A stretch of 64,000 nt of DNA, from positions 620,001-684,000 of the forward strand of contig JAALGY010000063.1 of the NCBI GenBank assembly GCA_032358165.1, in the 5' to 3' direction. Origin of the DNA: Diplosphaera chodatii. Its lineage: Eukaryota; Chlorophyta; Trebouxiophyceae; Prasiolales; Stichococcaceae. The stretch's first letter is position 1; each line of letters begins with the position of its first letter. The position numbers and the translations under genes are program-made. The notes below the pieces were generated by a model. The model saw only the letters and a list, made by a program, of their open reading frames with translations, searched no databases and had not been told where the DNA came from. Below are positions 21,824 to 34,225 of the stretch, one piece after another.

Positions 21824-24800
21824 TTATGCTGCCAGTGGCCGTGTACTGCTGCTGGCTTCGTGTGGAGGTGGCTGCTGGCGAGCAGTGGCCACCTGCCACC
21901 ATTCTGCAGTCCATGCCAGCCACCGCATCAGGTATATCCTCACCCACAGCTGCAGCCGCTTGCGGCGCGACTCCAAGTCTCCAATGTAGTGCATCTCCCC
22001 ATCACGAATCTGCGTCGACATGCCTGTGGAGCAGCCAGATGTAGCATCATGAGCTCCGCCTGCAGACTGTGCGTCGCATTTCATGCTGTCTGGCTCAGCA
22101 CAATGTACAAGAGCACAGCGGCTCGAGCGGAGTCACCCTTCAGCGCGGCCGTGGCATTGACGCGCAGGCGGTCATGGATGGTGCACCCGAGGTTTGCGGC
22201 GGTGGTCCTCACCACTGCTGACACCCTGCGGATGAGAGTCATCATAACGTACCCATGTATCGTAGCTCTGGGTTGTGTACTGCACTGACCATGCTAGGGA
22301 GCTACAAGTGCCTAAAGCACAGCCGACCAACGTACCGAAGATACTGGGCCAGTGGCCGGGGCATCAGCTCGATAAGCTTCTGCACGTCGCCCAGATTCTT
22401 CAGGCCTGTGTCCAGAGCTCGGCCGCTGTTTCTCATGCATTACATGCAGGCGTCGCGATGATTCGCATCAGGCAGCCATCACAACAGCGAACTGATACCA
22501 GCAGGCAGGTGAAGTGACCTACAGCAAAAGACACCACCACCGGTGATGTGTGGATCACACCTGTTTCCCGGCGGATACGCTCCCGCTGCTTCTTGGGCAA
22601 CTTCCCAAAAGCACCCGGCCGCAGCAGCAGCGGCAGCAGCGCCGCCACCCGCTCCCCGCCAATCGCATGTGACACCTGCGCACCGACATCAACATCTGGC
22701 AGCATACAACCACTGCAGAGTGCCAGCCACACCGTTGTACATTATGTTCCCAGGCATGCAAGCGGTGCCCGTTCGACCTGCCTGTCGAGCGGTCTCCGTG
22801 TCGTTCATCACGAAGCTGCACCAGAGCTGGCAGTACTGCTGCCGCAGCTGCTCGTCCAGGTGGATGTATGTTCCATGGTCCAGCAGGACGATCTGTGGTG
22901 GCAGGCTGCGGCCCCCTCGCAGCAGCCGCGCCAGCCAGCCTACCGCAGTGTCAGCACATCATGCTATGTCTTGGATGAAACAAACCGCTTGCTTTGGCAA
23001 GAAGGCTCTGCAAATGGCAGCATCACCGTGGCAAGCATCTCATCGTCAGCACTGCTGACGCGCACCTTCTGGTTCAACCCTGGAGCGGACCAGAATGTTG
23101 CCTGCAGCGGGAAAGGTCACACAGCTGTTTGTATCAGCATGATGGTAGGGTGCTGACAGGACGCACTAACACCATCACCTTGGCACACCTGGATGTGGAT
23201 CTGCATGGATGATGCCCCGCTGGAAGGCCATCTCGGCGAAGACGCGCAGCAGCAGCGTGCCGACCTCCTTTGGACGCAATTTGAGCGCCTCCATAGCTGC
23301 CACATCCGAGATCTGAAGCCGCACCACACAATGACAGCATTGACAAAGACACAACGTCTGCAGCGGATACGCGCTCTTGATCATGATTGCAGCCTCGGTG
23401 CCGACAACCTTCCGGCTGACCGAACATCACGGTTGCCCTCACCTTTGCACCCGCCACCCACTCCATAGTGATGACGCGCCGGTTCGACAATGCATCGTGC
23501 ACTGTTGGCACCGCTATGATAGGGTTGTCCTGCATCGCAGCGGCCAGCGCCCTGCTGTTGTCTGCCTCACGGCGAAAGTCGAGCTCTTCCGCCAGCTGCT
23601 TGCGAAGGTCTTCCACAACCTGCTAAGTTGATCGTGAAGATGCTTCAGATTGATGCTGGTGCTGATGACGCAGTCAGAGGCAGAGTTACTGTCTGCGACG
23701 CTCACCCATCCGAGCTTGAAGTCCGGGAACGCTGCTCCAGCAAGGGTCGCTAAGCCGCTGAAGGTGGCCAGATCGGCAGCAACTGCTGACTCAAGGCCAG
23801 CGTACTGAACCTTCACGGCGACTGCCTCGCCTGTCAGCAGCCGCGCCTTGTGCACCTGCATTGTACCCATCAATGGCCACACTGCAGAGTGCTGTTGTGG
23901 AATGCCAAGTATAAGGCATATGGTGAGCGCCCTCATAAGGAGCAGCCATGTTGCCAAAGTTCAGGCAGGTGCTGAATGACAGTTGACACCACCTGAGCCA
24001 GCGAGGCAGCAGCTGTGCTGTGCTCCTCAAACTCTGCAAAAAGCTCGTGAGCATCTGCATGGAACTCCCGCTGCAGCGCGTCATTGATATCCTCGAATGA
24101 CTGCGGCGTGACCTGGTCTTGGAGCACCTCAAGAGTCCTGCAGGCTAGGCAAGGCTGGTTGGCGCGTCACAATTGAGAACCATACGTGTGCGACATGCAT
24201 CTGGAGTCGACATCACTGATCGGTGTATACCTCCGATAAGGTGCTGGCACTGAAGGGATGGTGGTGGCAAACTGGGCCGCTTTGATGTACAGGCTGCCAT
24301 TCGTCTGCGATGTGTGGCTCATCGCACTGAGTAAACTAGCTAGCTAGCTATCAGCACAACCTGCCTGCAACGACAGCGGCACGCCAACTATAAGCAAACC
24401 TGGCAGAGCTTCAGCAAGCGGTCGGCGCAGCGCTGATGTGCGGCGTCAAGCGCCGCTGTGTAGTCTTCACCATCTTTGCTGGGGTGCGCTGCGACGCACC
24501 GCCGATACTCGATTGAGCTCTGCGCCACCCAGAAGATGGCATTGGATGTGCGCGGTATCGCTGCCAGAATGGCCCTGGCATGTGCCGAATCGCCTGCACA
24601 GAAGGCCCATATGTTCCAACTATAGGGCTACAATTGCATCTGTGCAGCACATGCTGCGAGTCGTACGTCTTCCGCAGTGTCTCGGCCCGGTTCACCTCCT
24701 GACGCCAATGCAAGGCTGATGCCGGCGCCGGCAGCCACAGCCACTGCTGCACTGGGCAGCCATCGCCGCTTGTTTGCTGAAGGCGCTGCGACTGCTGTTG

Positions 24801-24948
24801 CCTGCTGCTGCTGCTGCTGCTGCAACTGCTCTGCTGCCTGTGAATGTAGCCTTCTGTTCTTTGAGCTGCCGTGTGTCTGGTGAAGGAGCAGCCTTGCGGT
24901 CAGCTTGATGTGGCATAAAACTCGCGCATGCGCCCCCAGCACATGCAT
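21824..24948 (-). CDS. ABC1/UbiB-family atypical kinase (ADCK1-like)
   Basis: Atypical kinase fold linked to quinone and lipid metabolism, usually mitochondrial for ADCK1. The ATG at 24948 begins a basic N-terminus, a poly-Gln run, then the probable membrane segment LPSAAVAVAAGAGISLALAS. Kinase motifs in order: an altered KxGQ, seen as YIKAAQFATTIPSVPAPYRR (about 24285-24232); the Ala-rich loop STAAASLAQ joined by splicing to VHKARLLTGEAVAVKVQYAG (catalytic Lys); EDLRKQLAEELDFRREADNS; RRVITMEWVAGAKV; the catalytic loop QRGIIHADPHPG joined to NILVR; and IVLLDHGTYIHLDEQLRQQY, where DHG replaces DFG as is normal for ADCK1. C-terminal exons include AALKGDSARAAVLLY and RLQLWVRIYLMRWLAWTAEW, stopping at 21824. 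The Gly to Ala change in KxGQ is the oddity. Confidence 0.9.
24336..24350. repeat. (CTAG)n simple repeat inside an ABC1 kinase intron
   Basis: A self-complementary tetranucleotide run of almost four units, 15 bases, in non-coding sequence. Confidence 0.7.
24802..24822. repeat. (CTG)7 trinucleotide repeat encoding poly-Gln on the minus strand
   Basis: Seven CTG units; read on the minus strand they encode the Gln run near the N-terminus of the ABC1 kinase, ahead of its membrane segment. Such runs vary in length between strains. Confidence 0.85.
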
Positions 24949-25389
24949 GGTGATAGCCAAGCACTGGGGCGTTATGGTCCAGCATATGCTCTTGACGTTG
25001 GTTTATGACGCAATGACATATATCACGAAATATCAAACATCTCAACACCAAAGGGCATCTTGAATGTGCTGCGGCGCAGTTGCAAGGTGACTTGGCAGAC
25101 AAGCGCAGAACGTCGCGACGTGAGCCTCAGAGACTCGATTGCCACGGTCTGATCAATCTACCTCAGCTCGAAGCCGAATGCTGGCATACACAGCAGGTGC
25201 ACCTGCGATTTCCGCTTTCGGTGTGGTACAGTTTGTAGAACGAAATCGCTACCGGGGGGCTTCCGCACCCTGTAGCGACGAGGCCTCTGTTTGCTTCATG
25301 GGATCATTGACTCGCTTTGGGCATTGCTGCGTGTGTACAGCCAGCTGCAGATCGATATACCATCGCCGCGCTGCGAGCTACGTCGCAGC
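24949..25389. promoter_or_regulatory. Divergent promoter region between ABC1 kinase and AAA+ genes
   Basis: 441 bp between two divergent start codons, AT-richer than its surroundings near 25010-25060. No supported ORF. Confidence 0.35.
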
Positions 25390-28300
25390 ATGGCAGGACC
25401 CTCGAGAGCCAAACGGAAAGAGCAGGCAAAGCCTGGACCAGCAGCCCCAGCACCTGCAGGTCGGTCTGAATGCGAAGCTGTCAGACCAGCAAGGACTGCA
25501 CGCATGTGGCAGTGGATTCTTCTGCAGGAATGCTGTCATACGGCACAATCATGCGCAGCATGTCGCCACCTGCATCGAGGAGGCGCAGCACTCTTCTCGA
25601 TGCATAATGCATACAATCATCAATGCTTTTGGCCGCAGAAACCTCCTATGAGCTCTGCAAGGCGGCCCTGCAGTTCTTCGATGTGCAGACACCAGTGAAG
25701 TATGCCCTGCGCCCGGCGGTCCGGCGGGCGCTTGCAGCCGGGGCTGCAGATGACCAGGAGGTGCTGGGGTCGACTTGCGCCCGCCGCTTGTCGGCAAATC
25801 TGCTGTGAACTATCAATCGCAAATTTAGTGAAATGCCTGCTTTGAAGTTCTATGGCAGACCAACGCATCTGCTGACAGCTGGCGCTGCATGCAGGCGGTG
25901 TGCACAGATGCGGAGTGGTTCCAGCTCGCCGAGGCTGAGTTCCAGGTAAGCAGGAGCTCATTAGACTGAGCACAGCACTTCTAAATCTCACACCCATAGC
26001 CCCACGCTGATCCAGTTCCCTCAACATCTCTGCAGGTGGCGCTGCTGCTGCTGCACACAAAAAACACTCTGGAGGCAGCCGCCTTTGAGATGCTCGAGCC
26101 GCCGCGCGGTGGTCAGCCCACAGATGGTGCGGCAACCACCATGCACTCATGAGACATCAAAGACTAGCCGTGATAGCAGATTTCAGCATTTGTACACACT
26201 GCTGTTGGCATGGTCACCCTGCACTGCTGCCTGCTGCACATGCAGGAGCTCAGGGGCAAAGCTGCCTGACGCGTGCCTGCAGGTGCAGACAATGGGAGAT
26301 CAGCCATGGCGGCGCAGGCGAATGGCGTGGAGGAGGACCCATCGCACGCCACCTTCGACTGGGCCTTTGCATCGCAGTTCATCCTGGCGACGCGCAAGGG
26401 CCTCCTGGCGGCCCATGCCGCGCTCGAGGTGGCACTCAGCATCAGCTCCTGCGCATCGCAGCTAACATGCGCTGTAGAGAACGTGATCATAGCAGAGTGC
26501 AGGGTTGCCGGGACATTAATGGTGGATGGTATTGATGTGTCCAAGGATAGTTTGCACCTCCTGCAGTACCAACACCAACGGCACACTTTTGCAGGCTCAC
26601 ATGGCCGCTCGTGTGGAGGCTAGCAAGACGGCAGGAGCCCGTCCGCCGCGGTTCAACCGCCTGGTCGCTCGGTTGGGCATATCCCAGAAGGAAACCGCTG
26701 CGCTGCGCTTCATCCTGCACAAACAGGCAAGGGTTGCAGCTACAGCTGCGCACTGGTCGAGTGCAGAGGCACATGCATTGAAGCAATTGTTCGGGGAGCT
26801 GTGTTCGCAGGCAGCCAGATACTTGATCGTGGTCCTCAGCATTGCTGCTGCGCTTTTTGCAGACGATGCAGGCGGACTGGGGTGTGCTTGCGTCACGCAA
26901 GCTGGGTGGCGGCCCCAACTTCTCTCCTGCCACGTTTGCCGGCATGGTGTGGCTACGTTATGCACCTGTTGTACCACAATGCCATTGTTCGTACTATCGT
27001 AGCAAATGACACATATCTGGTGGCTTCAAACCTTGATGCCACTTTGCGCAGGACACTCTCGAAGTGCTCGAGGTCAGTGCATTCAAACAACGATGTGTGG
27101 CTCACTATCTGCTATGCACAACCCTCTGAAAGGATAACAGGTGTTGTCTGCAACACAGTCACAGTTCTTATCAGCGTGGCTGGCGCCATAGGAAAGTTGG
27201 CTGCTGTTCTTGCAGTTTGTGCGGCCCGCGCGCAAGCATGTAAAGGAGGGGCTCATCCCGGAGTCCAGCAAGGCTTTCTTTGCCTCACACGTGAGTCAGG
27301 TGGCATGCTGTGGGTTGTATGTGGGTCAACAAACAAACCTCAGAATGCAGCTTCTTGACCCAACTGCCATCAATGTCGGCAGGGAGACCAGTATGAGTAT
27401 GTGTACGGCGGAGCAGCAGGCGGTGCCTTCTCGACCGACAGTCTGCACCTGGCGTCCGAGGTGGTCAAGGTCAGTCAGAAGCGGCACACATCAGAGTCCG
27501 TTGGCACCTTGACTAAAATTGCCATATATCACCTGCAAAAGTGCCGAGTTCGGGACGAGTGATTGTACGTGCAGGCCCTGATGGGAGAGACACTGACTGC
27601 TGAGGAGCTGCTGAAGGTGCGCCCCACTTGTCCAATTCCTGCAGCAGCAGCTGACCGAGCCGCGACCTGCAAGCGTGCTCGAACTGTGCACCGAAGCATA
27701 CACAGCATGACCCACATTGTCCTTGTCCTTGCAACCTGTGCAGCTGGACAAGACGACGCTGATGGAGGTGCTGGAGGAGGAGCCCGGCTTCCAGGCGACG
27801 CAGGAGACCCTTGGCGGGGCGGATGTGACCGGCACGCCCACGCAGCCAGCTATGTTTACAGAGGTGGCAACAGCGGTGCCGAGTGTGTGTGCATGCATCC
27901 TGGCCACACAGTACAGCGCCGGACATGCGCAAGCACCCACGCCACACACCAGTGCATCAGCCTGCGAAAGGGATGACTCGCAGCAGGATGACCTAGACTG
28001 ATGCTGCTGTTGGCAATGGTACCTGCAGGGGCTGAAGGCTGAGGGCGACCTGTTTGAGCTGATCAAGCAGGAGGTGCAGCGCGACACTGGTACACGCAAG
28101 CGCTCACTGTCAGGTGGCTACAGATGGACACAAAGCTACTGAACCTGGCACAGCATGTGCAGTCACACATCAGCGTTGCAAGGGCTAAGCTTTGGTTGCA
28201 AGAACCAGCTCAGACGTCAAGAGGACATTGTGTGGGCGTGCAGACATGAACGAGGCCGATGAAACAGAGCAGGCAGCAAAGAAGGCACGCCCCGCCGAGC

Positions 28301-31300
28301 AAACCACCGATCAGATGGAAACAGATACAGAGGCAGCAGCAGTTGACCCGAGGTCGGGCATAGCCTCTGAACCGGCAGCAGCCTCAGAACCGCCCAGCAG
28401 CTCAGCGCCTGCCAAGGGAGCTCCAGCAGCAGACGGCCCAGCAGGCATGTCATGTGCTTGCACTGCCGCGCCGCGCATCGCACTTACCTGCTGGGGCCCT
28501 GACACCTACCACCGCACTGCCACCACAGGGGCCGCCAGCGACAAACCAGCTGACGAAATCAGAGCTTACAGGACAGACTTGGAGTACCTCGAGGATTCCT
28601 TCCGATTGCTCATCACGCTACTGCGGTGAGACTGTTCAGCTGTGTTTGCTCGCAGCGGAAGCGACATGGTTGACCACACTTCGGCTGCAGAAGTGCACTG
28701 CTGTTACGACGCTTTGCTACCATTTGGCAGGGTCGCCAAGCTCAACCGGGTGATGGCCCTCGATGAGACCGAACAGAGTGCCATGGAGGATGAGGGCATG
28801 GGGTGAGTTGCATAACTGGGGCATCAGCAAGGCATGCTTGCTGCACCCTTGCTCAGCAGCAAAAGGGGTTGGCCGTGTCACACCTGCACCACCGCTGGCA
28901 GGGGCTACTATGAGCGGGGCAGGCGCGCCCCGAAGACGCGTGCCGCGCAGCAGCTGCGGGAGCTGGAGGGCCGCGAGCGGCTGGACCGCTCACGCATCGA
29001 GCGGCGCCTGCACCTCACCGCCCTCGCCGGTGCGATCCGAGCAGTCATTGGCCACCATCATGCCTGTGTCTCCGATACACCTTATTCACGACCACGCTCC
29101 CATATGCGCACGCTGGTTGCGTCCTCATCACGTCCTGTGCACGCTGTGCGCATAATCACAACCAGCCGACACCGACAGGCGACTGGCGGCCGCGGCTGGA
29201 GCGGCTGAGCGAGGCGCGCGGACTGGCGCCCTTCGAGCGGCAAGTGCTGCTCCTCCTTGTCGGCTACCATGTCAGCCCGAGCGTGCAGCGCACCTTCTCC
29301 ACAGTCCGCAGCGGCTTCGACGACATGGGCGCATCGCTCGTCTCCGTGAGCGCTCGCCGACTTGTGCTTGCTTCGGCAGTGAACAGCGGCTGCGTGTTTC
29401 CTCCAACCTCCTCTAGGGATCCCTGCCTTACCAAGAACAGTTCATCGCCCGGTGGCTCGTTTTGAGAGGATGGTGCTGGGCTGCAGGTGGGCGCGCTGCT
29501 GCTCAGCTTCCTGCCAGTCAGTCTGCAGGAGCAAATCAGCGCCCGCAAGTATTTCTACAAGAGTGCGCTCCTTTCCGTTTTTTTCTTTTTTCTGCAGTTC
29601 GGGCTACTTTTCGGAGCTCATCGCGGCCAGCGACCTGTGTATTTGTCATATGTGCAGGCGCTCGCCTGATCAAAGATGGCATCATCACGCTGTCTGGCAC
29701 CGACTTTTCAAGAGACATCATGGACCAGGTGTGCTGCTGATTGTACTGTCTGGGCATGCTCCCCAGCCACTGTTGGTGGACCGCACCAGCCGTGGCTCCG
29801 CATGTGGTCAAAATCACTGCAATGCTGCACGTTGGCACAGGGTGTGGACGTGGATCGGCGCATGCTCGACTTCCTGGTCGGCCTCGACACGGAGTTCTCC
29901 GATCTGGTGGACGGCTCGCACCTGTACTACCCAGGCGATGTGTCACTGCAGGCAAGCTGTGCATCGGGCTGCCCAATTCACTCAGAGCATGCATAGCGCT
30001 ACTTGTGAGTGCGTCGTCAGGGCCACATGCTTAACGTCATCACGCTGAAACGGAGTGCTGCTTACTTGTGGTTGCTGGTATGTTGTCAGGATGTTGTGCT
30101 GCCAGACGAGCAAAAGGCGCTCATCAAAGAAACCGTCGAGAACTTTGCGGCCTACAAGAAGGTTCGCAAGGCTCTCGAGGAGAGCGGCAGCTCAGGTAAC
30201 TGCATAACTTGGACACCTGCAAACCTGAACACTGTTTTAGGAAATCATGTGTTACAAGCAAATTCAGGGGTGCAGTTGACAGTGACCGAAGTGTGCTTAT
30301 CTTGATTGCCTGCAGCGACTGGCGGCGGCAAAGGCCTCTGCCTGCTGTTCCATGGCCCTTCTGGCGTGGGCAAAACGATGATGGCCAATGCCTGCGCCAG
30401 CCACGTGAAAAAGAAGGTCCGCGCACACCACCATTCCGTAATAGACCAGCTGTACCAACGATGTCATTGCCGTGTTGTGGGTTACAAGCACACAGGGCGC
30501 GTTACGCTGCAAGAGTGTCTGCTCTTACAGGTGCTGCTGATCAACTTTCCCAGCCTTGGAAACAACGAGGCTGGTGAAACAATCCGTTTCATTTTCAGGG
30601 AAGCCAAGATTCATGATGCGGTAAGGCTTGTAGCATCACTGGCACACTACCGCACGCTACGCAAACCGTCTGGCGACTGGCGTGGTTGCCCACGTCGTCC
30701 TGACCAGTGCCTCTCTTGCTGACACCATACACTCTTGCCCTGCAGATCACATTCTTTGACGAGGCAGAGGGTATCTTCGAGGACAGGTTGGTGCACACAT
30801 GGTTCCATGCAACATATGGAGGCAGTGCAGCGCGTGATGGTGCACAGACTTTGGTGCTCCTGACAGAGTACAGCAAGTGTGCCTTCATGTCGCAGGGAAC
30901 TCCGAGGCAGCAAGGCCGTCAACCTGCTGCTGACGGAGCTAGAAAAGCACGACGGCATCAGCATCCTGGTGCGCACCTGTCGGACTGCCTATACCTGCCG
31001 GGTCCACAGGCTGTGTCAGGCACCACAGTGTCCTGTGTCTCAAATAACAGGAACAATGTTATAGGCACAGCAGTTTGCGTGTTTTATTATGGAACGTCAG
31101 CATCTGCTGGTGATTGCAGGCAACAAACCGGCCCCAGGAGCTTGACGAGGCGATGCATCGGCGCATCACCATGTCATTCGAGTTCAGGAAGCCAGACCAG
31201 GTGCAGGTGAGCTGCTGCGCATCAGCGACCTCACCTGCAGGCATCCACATACCCATGATGTTTTTGCCATGTCGTTTCCACAAGTCTGGTTGAACTATCG

Positions 31301-33784
31301 CTGGATCACTTGCACGCACAGAGGCAGCAGATCTGGCGGCGGCAGCTGCCGTCAAAGGTCAAGCTGGAGGAGGATGTGGACATCACAGCGCTGGCGCTCA
31401 AGTTCGAGCTCAGCGGCGGCTACATCCGCAATGCGGTGCAGGCAGCCCTCAGCAGGTGCGGTTCTATGCAGTCATGCACTCACAGCCTGCGGGTGCGATG
31501 CTACAAAGCTGCATGCATGGGTGCTGGCCTCACGTGTCGTGTGCAAACACCATGCATGCAGCACGTGCACCAGGACGTCTGGCAGTCTGATCGTGCAGTA
31601 ACGGCATGTGCGCATGCAGGTCCACGGCGCGGGGTTGCACGCCGGAGGACGTGCGGCTGTGCCAGGCGGACCTGCTGCACGGCGCCAAGCTGCAGCTCAG
31701 AGGCGCGCTCAGGATGAAGGTGTGTCATTGCACCAGCCTTCTGTGTCAGGGCTCTCACATGGTACCACCTAGCGGATCTGTTCTACTGAAGCCCGTCGTT
31801 CTTGATGATAATGAATTTCGAGTTGCTGCATTGCGTGGGGTGGTGCCAGAACTCATGAAATCTGGTGATACCTCCTCCATCAACAGGACTTTGATCGGCG
31901 GCGGGTGCCCACCAGGGGCCTCGACGATGTCCTCGTCAGCGATGAGCTGAAAGCCAAACTAGACAAGGTAGGTTGTGAGCACCGTGAAGCATGGAGATGT
32001 TCCGCTATCAGTGTATCAGTAGCCTTCGTGACCAGAATGCTATTCTTCCATCCCTGTCTTACGAAAACCAATGGCACGACAAAATGCAGGTGGTGCAGCA
32101 CGAGAAGGCGCGTGCTGTGCTCATTGGGCAGTGGGGCTTCAGCGATCTCAGTGGCACGGTGTGCCTCTTCAGCGGCCCGCCAGGTCTGCGCCGTCGGAAC
32201 ACGACCCTCTGTAGGGCGTCGTGTCAAAAGCCATAAGCAGCATGTGTGCCATCGGAACGACCCTGCCACCATGCCACCCGACTTGTGAGAAGTGTACAGC
32301 TTGCATTACCTGATCGTGTGTCTGATTGCAGGCACGGGCAAGACTCTGGCAGCTGAAGCCGTTGGCTTCGAGACCGGCAAGCCTCTGAAGGTTTGGCACA
32401 TACCGAGACTGTAGCACCGTGAACAGCACATCAGCATCTGCCTCCAAACACTCTGCTGTGGCCTTATTTTGGAGTGCCCGTCTTACATGTCAGATCGTCA
32501 ACTGCGCCGGGTTGGTGTCGAAGTGGGTCGGCGACACGCCCAAAAACATTGATGCGCTCTTCCAGGTGCGCACGCAGTGCTACTGGGCTTCCAGGCTGTA
32601 GCTGGCCTGCCTATGAGCATCGACTACAGTGTGCACAGCACCCGGTTGCTGGCCTGATAGCACGCACTCCTGGCACATCTCGACGGTCACTGATCCCGAT
32701 GAACATGAGCAGGAGGCACGGGCCATGGATGCCATCCTGGTGTTCGACGAGGCAGAGTCCCTGTTCGGCAGCCGCGCAGACACCATGTCCAGCTCCTCAG
32801 ACAGGTGGGTCATCTCGAGGCCTCAGGGATTTGCATTTGCTAGCCAATGCTGGACCGAGGAACAGAGTCAATGTACATCCCTACAACAATGGTGGCGCAG
32901 ACTCGCGTGCCTGTCAGCCTACGCTGCTATCACTGGTCTGCAGGTATGCCAGCATGGACGTGGGCGTCCTGCTGCAGCAGCTGGAGAATACGCCTGGGGT
33001 GGTCGTGCTCATCACCAACAAGGTACGCACTGCTCATGTTGCAGGTTGCCATTGTACCTGCTGTTGTCTTTGTCGGTCGCTTGTGCATCAATGCTTACCC
33101 TGCAAACTGTCGCCTGCAGCCGTCCAGCCTGGACACAGCCTTCCAGCGCCGCATCCGCTTCGAGCTGCAGTTTGCCATGCCGCCACCCAGCCTGCGTGCC
33201 AAGCTCTGGCGCCTCATGCTGCCGAAGCAGGTGTGCGTTGTCATGATCAGCTTGCACATCGCCCATCGTCAGAGGTGTGTCAGTTGAACATGTACAATGT
33301 GCTGCTTTACCGCAGGCGCCGCTGGGCAAGGTGGACTTCGAGCAGCTGGGCCGCTCCTATGAGTTGGCAGGCGGCAGCATCAAGAATGCGGTGCGGCATG
33401 TGCTGGATCACTTGAGCCATCTTGACTCCATGCTTGACGGCTTTGAGCACACAGGCAAGTGACGACCTTCTGAACAGTCGTGAGCCTTTTTTTATCAAGT
33501 GTTCCTGTTTCATGGCACCAGGTCGTCAGGGCGGCCACGAGGGCAGCGCTGCGCATGTCCACAAAGGACGGCGGCGCTCAGATCACCATGGAGGTGTGCC
33601 ATCAATCGTAGAGCGTCCTGCACATCGGAAGCAGTGATGATCAATGAGCCTTGCATGTACCTGTTGCCATGCACCATCTCAGTGCTGTATGCAATGTGTG
33701 CTTGCAACGCAGGACCTGACGGATGAAGCCAAGGAGGAGGCGGCCAAGGGCGGCGGCAACATCCCGGTTGGGATGTACAACTAG
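25390..33784 (+). CDS. Large tandem-AAA+ ATPase with duplicated winged-helix-like regions
   Basis: About 30 short exons. The ATG at 25390 gives MAGPSRAKRKEQAKPG, then TSYELCKAALQFFDVQTPVK. A first winged-helix-like block includes FNRLVARLGISQKETAALRF (about 26655) and FVRPARKHVKEGLIPESSK (about 27220). An acidic linker (AADETEQ-type, about 28235-28440) is joined in phase (DTG|AC) to it. A second block has LERLSEARGLAPFERQVLLL (about 29195) and ARLIKDGIITLSGTDFSRDI (about 29665). D1: Walker A GPSGVGKT (about 30357), Walker B ITFFDEAEGIF (30748), sensor ATNRPQELDEAMHRRI (31121). D2: Walker A GPPG|TGKT split by an intron (32174/32333), Walker B ILVFDEAESLFGSR (32738), then TAFQRRIRFELQF (33136). 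Both ATP sites look complete. Architecture resembles bacterial winged-helix AAA ATPases. The substrate is unknown. Two adjacent genes fused by my exon joining remains possible. Confidence 0.78.
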
Positions 33785-34168
33785 TGTCGCCGGCGCTGGC
33801 TGAGGCGGATGCTGGCAACAATTTCTTCCACTTGATGTCAGGCCCTGTTCGCAGCTTAGAACAGCAGCAGATACTTGGAGGCACTTTCGCAGCTTAGAAC
33901 AGCAGCAGATACTTGGAGGCACTTCCCAGAACAGAACGGAACAAAGTACTGGCTGCGTGCCGAGGATCTTCTGGTTGATTGATCGAACCTCCGCCAGCAA
34001 GAATTTACTCTCAAGTTTGCGCACGCCAACGACATAGGAGTCGACAGCCTCTGCAAGACTACAACTGGAAGTGGTGGACTGCGCAAAACTTGCTAGTACG
34101 TCCGCAGTGCGCCCCTCCGCCTCACGCCGGGTGCACTGAGGAGTTGACCCGTCAGGACTTGGAGACAT
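33641..34168 (-). CDS. Hypothetical small protein, divergent from NSE4
   Basis: I do not recognise it. The ATG at 34168 lies 57 bp from the divergent NSE4 start. The first 65 residues, including ADVLASFAQSTTSSCSLAEA and DSYVVGVRKLESKFLLAEVR, look like a helical protein rather than random translation. The frame then crosses a 38-bp tandem duplication (33848-33923) that is not a multiple of three, so the same DNA is read in two frames, and the C-terminal half is probably not real. It also overlaps the 3' end of the AAA+ gene on the other strand. A spliced or shorter protein ending near 33930 is possible, as is a non-coding frame. Confidence 0.3.
   Translation of the reverse strand: MSPSPDGSTPQCTRREAEGRTADVLASFAQSTTSSCSLAEAVDSYVVGVRKLESKFLLAEVRSINQKILGTQPVLCSVLFWEVPPSICCCSKLRKCLQVSAAVLSCEQGLTSSGRNCCQHPPQPAPATLVVHPNRDVAAALGRLLLGFIRQVLRCKHTLHTALRWCMATGTCKAH
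33848..33923. repeat. 38-bp direct tandem repeat, two copies
   Basis: Two adjacent 38-base copies beginning TTCGCAGCTTAGAACAGCAG, apparently identical, just after the AAA+ stop codon. This is the most recent-looking duplication in the window. Confidence 0.9.
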
Positions 34169-34225
34169 TTCGAGCAGCTAGGGCAGCAGTATGTACGTAT
34201 CTGCATATTGATCCGACGTTCTGTT

